Source: Streptomyces fildesensis
GTDB lineage: Bacteria; Actinomycetota; Actinomycetes; Streptomycetales; Streptomycetaceae
DNA length: 64,000 bases
Reading direction: 5' to 3'
NCBI RefSeq assembly: GCF_016107395.1
Contig: NZ_JAAIKO010000008.1
Location: 62,001-126,000 of the forward strand
Within the stretch, counting starts at the first letter, position 1. The number at the start of each line of letters is the position of its first letter. This document shows, in pieces, positions 16,339 through 23,297 of this stretch. Below the pieces are notes generated by a model. The model did no database searches, was not told the DNA's origin, and was given only the letters and a program-made list of their open reading frames with translations. The position numbers and the translations under genes are program-made.

Positions 16339-17148
16339 TCAGACGCTATCCGTCCGTGCGGGAGCCGTCACCGGAATCGGGCGAACAGGCGCTTCCCCGG
16401 CTGCCACCTCGACCTCCAGCAGTGATGCGCCACGGCGCTCGGCCTCGAACGCCTCGACGCCGCCGCGCAGCCCGAACAGCCGCTTGGACAGCGCGATCCA
16501 CAGCACCGCCAGCACGTTGAGGGTCAGCGTCGCGATCTTGACCCAGCTGACCTTCTCGGTCAGTTCGTAGACCTCCAGCGGCAGGAACGCGGCGGTCGCG
16601 ACGACCGTCAGGTACTCCGCCCAGCGCTTGCCCCACCAGAGCCCGAACGCCTCGACGATCTCGATGAGCGCGTACACGAGCAGCGCGACGGCGACGATCA
16701 CCAGCGTCGAGTGCTTGTAGTCGAAGGTCTTGCGGATGGTGTCGATGACCGGGGAGTGCTCCAGGTCGTAGTGGAAGTGCTTGGCGACCGGGCCGAAGAC
16801 CGAGAGCTGATCCTCGAAGAGCTTGCGGACGGAGTCCTGGGAGTTGCTGAACTGCCACACCGCCCACGCGGCGAGCACGATGAAGACGCCGCGCACCAGC
16901 CGCTCGGCCGCCAGGAAGCGCAGGATGAACAGATCGCGCAGCGCCCGCCCGCGCGGTACCTCGGGTGCCTGGTCGGCCGGCCCCGAGCCGTGCGGCTCGC
17001 CCAGTGCGAAGTCACCGCAGCGCAGACAGCGCCAGACCTCGCCGACGGACGTGGTGGCGTGCAGCCGCTCGCGCAGATGGCGCTCGTCCGGCGCGTAGGT
17101 GATGTGGCCCCGGCGCGAGCAGTGGCGCCGGTCCCAGTCGAACTTCAT
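16339..17148 (-). CDS. DUF2127 membrane protein with N-terminal zinc-ribbon-like segment
   Basis: The 269-residue protein begins with paired Cys/His positions (HCSRRGH near residue 9 and WRCLRCGDFALGEPH near 40), which may form a zinc ribbon. Hydrophobic segments follow at about 91-112 (FIVLAAWAVW), 152-172, 178-200 and 208-226, separated by an amphipathic stretch. This matches DUF2127 integral membrane proteins. It heads the AIM24 operon, spaced two bases from the next gene. The role is unknown; a membrane anchor or sensor for the AIM24 proteins is an inference from context. Confidence 0.8.
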   Translation of the reverse strand: MKFDWDRRHCSRRGHITYAPDERHLRERLHATTSVGEVWRCLRCGDFALGEPHGSGPADQAPEVPRGRALRDLFILRFLAAERLVRGVFIVLAAWAVWQFSNSQDSVRKLFEDQLSVFGPVAKHFHYDLEHSPVIDTIRKTFDYKHSTLVIVAVALLVYALIEIVEAFGLWWGKRWAEYLTVVATAAFLPLEVYELTEKVSWVKIATLTLNVLAVLWIALSKRLFGLRGGVEAFEAERRGASLLEVEVAAGEAPVRPIPVTAPARTDSV

Positions 17149-17543
17149 CGGTCCCGTTCCCCCGGTTGTCGTCGTCCGTCGGTGTCTTTCACGTGTTCTA
17201 CGTGGAGGGGGACGCTATCGCCCTCCCTCCGGTTCTCGACCCCCGGGGCGGGCCCAGGGGAGGAGGCGGCGATAAATGGACCGCCTTGTGATCACATTCA
17301 CAGAGCATCCGGAGGATGCCCAGGCCTCTAGGCCGGGGAGGAATCCGGCTTCCTGCGTAGCGGGGCGGGGAGAACCGATTCGCCGGCGGGTGGATCGGCG
17401 GGAGTGGCCAGGGCGACCCCGGCAGGTGCGGGATGTCGGAGTTGATGGACAGCCGGTCGATACGTGTGCGATCGGTCACTCGTTCGTGTGATCGTCGGGG
17501 AATCCGAGCAGAGAAGCGAAAAACGCGACCCTACGGTCGCGTC
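17149..17543. other. Left part of tnpB element and upstream spacer
   Basis: These 395 gene-free bases separate DUF2127 and tnpB. From about 17303 they contain inverted repeats of the kind found at IS200/IS605 left ends: GCATCC-GGA-GGATGC (17305-17319), GGCC-TCTA-GGCC (17322-17333) and a GGGGAGGAATCC run (17335-17346). A short hairpin GCGACC-CTAC-GGTCGC (17525-17540) sits just before the tnpB ATG. The exact left boundary and target motif cannot be fixed without an empty site. Confidence 0.5.
17287..17302. promoter_or_regulatory. CRP/FNR-type palindrome TGTGA-N6-TCACA
   Basis: TGTGATCACATTCACA is an exact match to the enterobacterial CRP core TGTGA-N6-TCACA and also contains the palindrome TGTGATCACA. 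Streptomyces Crp uses a similar GTG/CAC core. The site lies in the leader of the tnpB element, and whether it belongs to the element or the host promoter region is unclear. Confidence 0.35.
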
Positions 17544-18746
17544 ATGACGACAACGGCCGCCGCCGACGGCGCCGGGCACGCCCGGTGCACCTACCGGCTT
17601 CGCGTGTCGTCCACCGCGCTCGCCGCGCTGTCGGGCGAGTGGGACCGGTGCCGGTGGATCTGGAACGAGTGCGCGGCCCGGTCCAAGAAGGCATACCGGG
17701 ACCAGGAGAAGTGTGGTCCGGCCCGGCTCGACGCGATGCTGACCGAGGCCCGCAGCCGTCAGGAATGGCTGCGCGAGGGCAGCAGCGTTCCGCAGCAGCA
17801 GATCATCCGGGATTTTGCCAGGTCCCGCGCCAAAGCACTCAAGGACATCAAGGCCCGGTTGCCGGTCAAGCAGCGCGCGGGGATGCCCCGGTACAAGAAG
17901 AAGGCCCTGGCCGACCCGACCCTCAACTACACCCAGCGCGGTTTCCGGTTGAAGGACGGACGCCTGCACCTCGCGGGGGGTATTTCGCTGACGGTGGTGT
18001 GGTCGCGGGACTTGCCCGCCGACCCCACGAGCGTGCGTATCCACCGCGACAGCATCGGGCACTGGTACGCCTCCTTCGTCGTCAAGACACAAGCGCAGCC
18101 GCTCCCCGCGACCGGCGCCGCGCTCGGCATCGACTGGGGCGTGAAGGAAACCGCGACCACCACCAGCGACGACCACGACCTCCCCCATCCCGGGCACGGC
18201 AAGAAGGCCGCCGGGAAGCTCGCCGGATATCAGCGGATGATGGCCCGCCGCAAGCCCAAGCGCGGGCAGGCCGCTTCGAAGGGATACCGGAAGGCGAAGC
18301 GGCAGGCCGCGATCACGCACAAGAAGATCGCCCGGCAGCGACAGGACACTGCCCGCAAGTGGGCCAAGCGTGCCGTGACGGATTTCGATCAGCTCGCGGT
18401 GGAGGACTTCCGGCCGAAGTTCCTCGCCAAATCCACCATGGCCCGCAAAGCGGCCGACGCGGCGATCTCCGCCACCAAGCACGAACTGATCAACATGGCG
18501 CGCAAACACCAGCGCATCCTGCATCTGGTGCACCCCGCGCACACCACCATGGACTGCGGACACTGCGGAGCGAGAACCAAGCACGCACTCCCGCTGTCGG
18601 AACGTACCTACACTTGCACCGCGTGCGGAGCCGTCTCCCCCCGAGATAAGAACTCCGCCCGCGTGATGCTCGTCCGGGCTGGTCTCATCCCGGCTGGCGT
18701 TGATCGTGGAAGACCTGATAGCCCGCCGGGCCGCCAGGCAACGTGA
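17544..18746 (+). CDS. tnpB: TnpB RNA-guided nuclease of an IS200/IS605-type element
   Basis: The 400-residue TnpB has an intact RuvC-like triad: D197 in GIDWGVKETATTT, E287 in LAVEDF, D368 in SPRDKNSARVML. The zinc finger is complete (C338 and C341 in CGHCG, C358 and C361 in CTACG). TnpB proteins are hypercompact nucleases guided by an RNA from the element's right end; they cut the excised donor site and help the element persist. No tnpA is present, so the copy cannot move alone. ATG 17544 is preceded by a small hairpin rather than an obvious Shine-Dalgarno. Length (about 400) is normal, so the gene looks functional and fairly recent. Confidence 0.93.
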   Translation: MTTTAAADGAGHARCTYRLRVSSTALAALSGEWDRCRWIWNECAARSKKAYRDQEKCGPARLDAMLTEARSRQEWLREGSSVPQQQIIRDFARSRAKALKDIKARLPVKQRAGMPRYKKKALADPTLNYTQRGFRLKDGRLHLAGGISLTVVWSRDLPADPTSVRIHRDSIGHWYASFVVKTQAQPLPATGAALGIDWGVKETATTTSDDHDLPHPGHGKKAAGKLAGYQRMMARRKPKRGQAASKGYRKAKRQAAITHKKIARQRQDTARKWAKRAVTDFDQLAVEDFRPKFLAKSTMARKAADAAISATKHELINMARKHQRILHLVHPAHTTMDCGHCGARTKHALPLSERTYTCTACGAVSPRDKNSARVMLVRAGLIPAGVDRGRPDSPPGRQAT

Positions 18747-18784
18747 GCCAGGAATCCCCCTCCTTGGGAGGGGGAGGATGTCAA
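18747..18784 (+). ncRNA. Right end of tnpB element, putative reRNA (omega RNA) scaffold
   Basis: Directly after the tnpB stop lies a GGAAT box, the hairpin CCCCCTCC-TTG-GGAGGGGG (18756-18774) and AGGATGTCAA. I recall closely similar ends on streptomycete tnpB elements. In this class the guide RNA is the 3-prime part of the tnpB transcript plus this end, and the guide itself is the first 16-20 bases outside the element, here starting near 18785. Boundary and RNA are inferred. Confidence 0.6.
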
Positions 18785-18815
18785 AAGAACCGCCCCCGTC
18801 GATGATGAGGAATCC

Positions 18816-19157
18816 GTGGACATCAAGACCGCCTCCGCCCTGCGCCGGCTCCGCCTGGTCTCCGCCCCCGAGGCGGTCTCCTTCCTCCTGCTGCTGCTCT
18901 GCTCGATCCTGAAGCGCACCACCGACTTCAACGCCGTCCCGGTCATGGGCATGGTGCACGGGGTGCTGTTCGTCCTCTACGTCGTCCTCTGGGCCCTGGC
19001 CTGGTACCGGGCCAAGTGGACGCTGGGCCGCGGCGCGCTCTACGCGGTGCTGTCCGTGCTCCCCACCGGCGGTTTCTTCGCCGAGCGCATGCTGCGCCGC
19101 GAGGCCGAGTCGGAGATCATCGCCGCCCGTGCCCGCCAGGAAGGCGTCGTCGCGTGA
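18816..19157 (+). CDS. DUF3817 small integral membrane protein
   Basis: The 113-residue protein has three hydrophobic helices (about 18-35, 43-63 and 72-92) and the family-typical pattern ending [26 protein letters not shown]. It belongs to DUF3817, short actinobacterial membrane proteins of unknown function. GTG 18816 begins only 31 bases beyond the tnpB element end, so its native promoter may have been separated from it by the insertion. Its stop overlaps the next start (GTGA at 19154-19157). A paralog is encoded at 28596-28934. Confidence 0.85.
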   Translation: MDIKTASALRRLRLVSAPEAVSFLLLLLCSILKRTTDFNAVPVMGMVHGVLFVLYVVLWALAWYRAKWTLGRGALYAVLSVLPTGGFFAERMLRREAESEIIAARARQEGVVA

Positions 19158-19483
19158 TCGTCGCCTTCTCGGTCTCCCCGCTGGGCGTCGGCGAGGACGT
19201 GGGCGAGTACGTCGCCGACGCCGTCCGCGTCGTGCGGGAGTCCGGTCTCCCGAACCGCACCGATGCGATGTTCACCTCCATCGAGGGTGAGTGGGACGAG
19301 GTGATGGACGTCGTCAAGCGCGCCGTCGCCGCCGTCGAGGCCCGCGCGCCGCGCGTCTCCCTCGTGCTCAAGGCCGACATCCGGCCCGGCGTGACGGACG
19401 GGATGACGTCGAAGGTCGAGACCGTCGAGCGGTTCCTCGCTCCCGCCGCGGATTCCGCCGCGGCCCCCGCCGCCGGGAGCTGA
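19154..19483 (+). CDS. MTH1187/UPF0045 family thiamine-binding-like protein
   Basis: This 109-residue protein is of the MTH1187/YkoF-related ferredoxin-like fold: [32 protein letters not shown] at the start, then a middle [17 protein letters not shown] and [16 protein letters not shown]. Relatives bind thiamine or pyrimidine precursors in a tetramer. GTG 19154 overlaps the preceding stop by four bases, giving translational coupling with the DUF3817 protein. A short Ala-rich tail follows the fold. The physiological ligand is not established. Confidence 0.82.
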   Translation: MIVAFSVSPLGVGEDVGEYVADAVRVVRESGLPNRTDAMFTSIEGEWDEVMDVVKRAVAAVEARAPRVSLVLKADIRPGVTDGMTSKVETVERFLAPAADSAAAPAAGS

Positions 19484-19492
19484 CGGACGCCG

Positions 19493-20476
19493 CTACCCCC
19501 CGCCGGTGGCGAGGGTGAGGCCGAGCGGGGTCCTTTCGTACAGCACCCGGTGGCCGTCGCGGTGCGAGGTGAGCAGGCCCGCGTCGCGCAGCACGGACAG
19601 ATGCGCGGAGACCGACGACAGCGCGAGGTCGTGACGGCGGGCGAGCGCGCTGGTGGTCGCGGGCGCGTCCAGGTTGGTGAGGATCGCCGCCCGGTTGGGA
19701 CCCAGCAGCCGGATCAGCGGCTCGGCGGGCGCGGGGCCCGGCACGGTCCACAGGGTGGCGGTGCCGCGCGCCGGATAGACCATCGTGGCCTGCCAGGGCG
19801 GGTCGAAGCCGCTCACCACGTCCGGCCGGACGAAGACGCTCGGCACCAGCAGCAGCCCTTCGCCGCCCAGCGTCCTGACGTGGTCGGTCCGCTGGTCCAC
19901 CGTGAGCGTGCCGTCCGACCAGCTCACCTTCGGGTGCAGATCGGCGAAGAGCCGCTCCGGGCCGCCGTCGGCCAGCCGGCGCGAGTGGAAGGCCACATCG
20001 GCCTCCAGCACGGCGCGCATCCGGGGCCAGAACGGGGCGAGGAGCGTGTCCCAGACCCGGGCCATCAGCTCCGCGAGCTCGTCCACCGTCCGCGCCGGGT
20101 CGTCGAGCAGCGCCCGGGCCCGTTCGTCGGCGGCGGCACCCGGGATCACCGCCAGCGCCCTGGCCAGGTCCGCGTGGGCCACGGCCGGGTCGGTGCCGCG
20201 GACCCGGGCCAGCTCCTCGTCTATCGTGGCGAAGACCCCGTCGGGCGGCGGGCACAGGAAATCCGGGTTGTGGCCGCGCCGCGGCATCACCAGCTCGAAG
20301 GGGCTGAGATCGAGCCCACGGGCCACCGACCGGACCTGTCGCAGCCACGGCAGGTGGTACCCCTGGCGCGCGGGTGTCCGGAGGGTACGGATCGCCTCCT
20401 GGGTCTCCCAGAGCGGTGAGATCGCGAACCGGGAGGACAGCACATCGTCGGCCGTGAAGTGCATGTGGAACGGCAT
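19493..20476 (-). CDS. ArsR-type winged-helix regulator with DUF5937-like N-terminal domain
   Basis: The 327-residue protein carries a large N-terminal region (residues 1-240) of the kind found in streptomycete DUF5937 regulators, beginning with the FTADDVLSSRFAISPLWET motif. A C-terminal ArsR-like HTH follows (LTNLDAPATTSALARRHDLALSSVSAHLSVLRDAGLL, wing SHRDGHRVLYERT). It diverges from the MFS gene and probably represses it. ATG 20476 has a GGGAG site six bases upstream and is preferred to a TTG at 20488. A GTTTCG/CGAAAC inverted repeat lies between the two genes. Confidence 0.85.
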   Translation of the reverse strand: MPFHMHFTADDVLSSRFAISPLWETQEAIRTLRTPARQGYHLPWLRQVRSVARGLDLSPFELVMPRRGHNPDFLCPPPDGVFATIDEELARVRGTDPAVAHADLARALAVIPGAAADERARALLDDPARTVDELAELMARVWDTLLAPFWPRMRAVLEADVAFHSRRLADGGPERLFADLHPKVSWSDGTLTVDQRTDHVRTLGGEGLLLVPSVFVRPDVVSGFDPPWQATMVYPARGTATLWTVPGPAPAEPLIRLLGPNRAAILTNLDAPATTSALARRHDLALSSVSAHLSVLRDAGLLTSHRDGHRVLYERTPLGLTLATGGG

Positions 20477-20488
20477 GACGTCTCCCAA

Positions 20489-20508
20489 GTTTCGTTTTCA
20501 GCCGAAAC
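20489..20508. promoter_or_regulatory. Inverted repeat operator between arsR-type gene and MFS gene
   Basis: GTTTCG (20489-20494) and CGAAAC (20503-20508) form perfect six-base arms around an eight-base AT-rich centre. The site lies 13-32 bases upstream of the regulator start and 39 bases upstream of the MFS start. Its position suits control of both divergent genes by the winged-helix protein. Confidence 0.5.
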
Positions 20509-20546
20509 AGTAGAAGCCATGTCCCGATGTCCGCCAGGCTGCGTCC

Positions 20547-21845
20547 ATGACAACGGAAAACTCAGACTCGGGACTTCAGAAAAGTGACGAGCCGACGTGC
20601 GACGGGACAGCGGGGACGACGGCCGATCCCGTCGAGCCGCAGCCCGTCGGATATCGCACGGTGTTCGCGGTCCGTGAGTTCCGGCCGATCTTCGCCGCCC
20701 ACGTACTGTCCATGTTCGGCAGCTTCTTCGCCGAGGTCGCACTGGCGGTACTGGTGTTCCAACGCACCGGGTCCCCGTTGCTGACGTCTCTGATCTTCGC
20801 GCTCGGCATGCTGCCGTACGCGCTCAGCGGGGTGCTGCTCTCGGGGGTCTCCGACCGGTACCCTGCCCGCCGGGTGCTCGTGACGTGCGACCTGCTCTGC
20901 GCGGCCTGCGTCGGCGTCCTCGCGCTGCCGTTCACGCCGCTGGCGCTGCTGTTCCTGCTGCGGGCGGTCCTTGCGATGATCACGCCGCTCTTCCAGGGGA
21001 CGCGGGCCGCGAGCCTCGCGGACATCCTGGAGGGCGATGTGTACGTCCTGGGCCGTTCGCTGCTGAGGATCGTCTCGCAGAGCGCGCAGATCATCGGGTT
21101 CGGGATCGGCGGCCTGGTGCTGGTGGTGCTGTCGCCGCGCGCCGCGCTCACCGTGGCCGTGGGGACCTTCCTCTGCTCGGCCGCGCTGCTGCGCTTCGGC
21201 ACCCTGGACCGGCCGGCGCGGGTCACCGGCAGCGGCTCGATGATGCGGCAGTCGCTTCTCGGCGCCCGCGAGTTGCTGAGCCACCGCAGGATCCGGGCGC
21301 TGCTGCTGTGGTGGTGGGTGCCGCCGATGTTCTTCGCGGTGGCCGAGGGGCTGGCGACACCGTTCGCCGCCGCGGCCGGCGCCGGTTCCGCCGGGGTCGG
21401 TCTGCTGCTGGCGGCGATGCCGGCCGGAACGGTGATCAGCGAGCTGGCGGCCGGCACGCTGCTGTCACCGGCCGCGCGCACCTGGATCGCGATGCCGCTC
21501 GCCGGCCTGGCCCTGGTGCCGATGGTGCTGTTCGCCTTCCACCCGCCGCTGCCGGTGGCCATCGGCATCATGCTGGTGGTGGGGCTGTGTTCCGCCTACG
21601 CGCTCGGGATGGACAAGTGGTTCGTCGAGGCGGTGCCGGAGGAGATGCGCGGCCAGGCGATGTCGTTGCTGGGCGCGGGCATGATGACGCTCCAGGGCCT
21701 CGGCATGACGATCGGCGGCGCGATCGCCGAGGTCGCCCCGCCGTACGCCGTGATCGCCGGCGCCGGGAGTCTCGGTCTGGTGAGCACGCTGCTGGTGCTG
21801 CGCTCCGTGGCGGCGACCGGCCGCGGTGTGGTGGAGGCGGTCTGA
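20547..21845 (+). CDS. MFS transporter, probable drug exporter
   Basis: The 432-residue protein has about eleven to twelve hydrophobic segments from residue 40 onward. The MFS cytoplasmic motif appears after the second or third helix (GVSDRYPARRVLVTCDLL). It resembles the actinobacterial MFS group that includes macrolide-efflux-like proteins (fold MFS_3). The N-terminal 35 residues are polar. It diverges from the ArsR-type regulator, which suggests inducible export of a toxic compound. No substrate can be assigned. It converges with the femX-like gene; the 83-base gap contains GC-rich repeats. Confidence 0.88.
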   Translation: MTTENSDSGLQKSDEPTCDGTAGTTADPVEPQPVGYRTVFAVREFRPIFAAHVLSMFGSFFAEVALAVLVFQRTGSPLLTSLIFALGMLPYALSGVLLSGVSDRYPARRVLVTCDLLCAACVGVLALPFTPLALLFLLRAVLAMITPLFQGTRAASLADILEGDVYVLGRSLLRIVSQSAQIIGFGIGGLVLVVLSPRAALTVAVGTFLCSAALLRFGTLDRPARVTGSGSMMRQSLLGARELLSHRRIRALLLWWWVPPMFFAVAEGLATPFAAAAGAGSAGVGLLLAAMPAGTVISELAAGTLLSPAARTWIAMPLAGLALVPMVLFAFHPPLPVAIGIMLVVGLCSAYALGMDKWFVEAVPEEMRGQAMSLLGAGMMTLQGLGMTIGGAIAEVAPPYAVIAGAGSLGLVSTLLVLRSVAATGRGVVEAV

Positions 21846-21895
21846 GGCAGGAGATTCCTTTGCCGCTGGTCGACGCGCGTAACACCTCCCGGGCA

Positions 21896-21913
21896 CCGGC
21901 CGGTTCCGGCCGG
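21896..21913. terminator. GC-rich inverted repeat between convergent genes
   Basis: CCGGCCGG-TT-CCGGCCGG lies between the convergent MFS and femX-like stops, within a longer self-complementary stretch. It has no U run. A shared terminator is plausible but not proved. Confidence 0.3.
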
Positions 21914-21928
21914 CCGGCGCCGTACGGT

Positions 21929-23113
21929 TCAGCGCCGCGCCAGGTACGCGTTCATCGCCCGGTGCAGGGTCTTGTTGACCGCGCCCTGGAGCGGCAGCTC
22001 CCACTCGCCGAGCGTCTCCACCGCCTCGCCGCCGGTACCGAGCTTCCAGCGCAACAGTCCGAACGAGCGCGCGTCCGGGTCCAGGCTGTCCGGTACGCCC
22101 CGCATGTCGTACACGGACGCGCCCAGCACGTGCGCGTCGCAGAGCATCCGCCACTGCAGCGCGTTGCTCGGCCGCACCTCGCGGCGGTGATCGGCGGAGG
22201 CGCCCGTCTGGTACCAGACGCGGGACCCGTCCGGTGAGACGAGCAGGGTGTGCGCGGCGAGGATCTCGCCGCCGTGGCGGGCGGTGTAGAGCCGCATGGC
22301 GCCCGGCCGTTCCGCGTTCAGCACCTCGTACTGGCGCCGGTAGTAGGCCAGGTCGCGCCCCAGCCGGAAGCCGTCGCGCCGCTCCGTGACGCCCAGCAGC
22401 TCATGGAAGGCCGCCATCTCCTCCAGGCCCCCGACGGCGGTCTCCACCCCCGCTTTGGCTGCCTTCTTGACGTTCCGCCGCCATTCCTGGTTCAGCCCGG
22501 TCCACAGGTCGTCGAGGCCGCGGCCGGCCAGCGGTATCTCGAAGATCAGCCGGGGCTGGGCGTCCCCGTTGGCGCCGTCCTCGCCGCCGCGCCGCCAGCC
22601 CGCCTCGCGCAGCCGGTCGGCGACCGCGGCGCCCAGCGGGTCCACCAGGTCCGGCAGGACGTCGCCCATCCGGCGGCCGGGCGCCACCGCCTCCTTGAGG
22701 GTGCGCGCCGACCACCGCCGGTACGGCAGCGGCGGCCCCATCCGTACGGCGAAGGCGCCGGTGCCGCGCAGATGGTCCAGAAGCGGCTCCAGCAGGCGGT
22801 CCAGGTTCGGGTCGGACCAGTCCAGCACCGGGCCCTCCGGGAGGTACGCGAACGATCTCCGGGTGCCGGGCAGCTGCCGGTACAGCACCAGTGCCGAGCC
22901 GACCATCGCCCCGGTGTCGTCGAACCAGCCCAGACTCTCGGCCGACCAGCCCGGTTTGACCCGGGCCCAGGAGGGGCTCTGCAGGAAACTGACCGAGCGC
23001 GGGCCGCGCCGCCGCACGAACGCCAGGTGTTCGTCCTCCGGGACGGGACGCAGTCGCAGTCGTGGCGCCGGGCCGGGGAGGGCGTTGCGGGCGGCGTCCT
23101 GGTGGGTGGTCAT
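21929..23113 (-). CDS. FemAB/FemX-type aminoacyltransferase (peptidoglycan bridge)
   Basis: The 394-residue protein has the tandem GNAT-like layout of Fem transferases, which add an amino acid from aminoacyl-tRNA to lipid II. Visible markers are FLQSPSWARVKPGW near residue 45, LPEGPVLDW, the coiled-coil region LDDLWTGLNQEWRRNVKKAAKAGVE, and the C-terminal SNALQWRMLCDAHVLGASVYDMRG. In Streptomyces such enzymes build the single-Gly interpeptide bridge. ATG 23113 matches the family length. It diverges from a MurJ-like flippase gene, a suggestive pairing because both act on lipid II. Confidence 0.88.
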   Translation of the reverse strand: MTTHQDAARNALPGPAPRLRLRPVPEDEHLAFVRRRGPRSVSFLQSPSWARVKPGWSAESLGWFDDTGAMVGSALVLYRQLPGTRRSFAYLPEGPVLDWSDPNLDRLLEPLLDHLRGTGAFAVRMGPPLPYRRWSARTLKEAVAPGRRMGDVLPDLVDPLGAAVADRLREAGWRRGGEDGANGDAQPRLIFEIPLAGRGLDDLWTGLNQEWRRNVKKAAKAGVETAVGGLEEMAAFHELLGVTERRDGFRLGRDLAYYRRQYEVLNAERPGAMRLYTARHGGEILAAHTLLVSPDGSRVWYQTGASADHRREVRPSNALQWRMLCDAHVLGASVYDMRGVPDSLDPDARSFGLLRWKLGTGGEAVETLGEWELPLQGAVNKTLHRAMNAYLARR

Positions 23114-23297
23114 CGTCAAGGTCGTCCTCCGCGGTGCGGTGGGCCTGGTGGCCCGCTCACCTCTCTCACGCCCCACAGGACCGCTATGTGACAGAGATGT
23201 TCGCGACAGCGCGCACCGGTTTCCCAAGCGGCCCCGGGACGGGCAGACTTCGGCGTCTGCGCGGCCGACGGCCGCGACCGGCCGGGGAGCACAACGG

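Noticed and set aside
22386..23297. N-terminal extension of the MurJ-like protein
   Set aside because: It lies opposite the femX-like gene and reads as low-complexity Arg/Ser. GTG 23298 has a suitable ribosome site.
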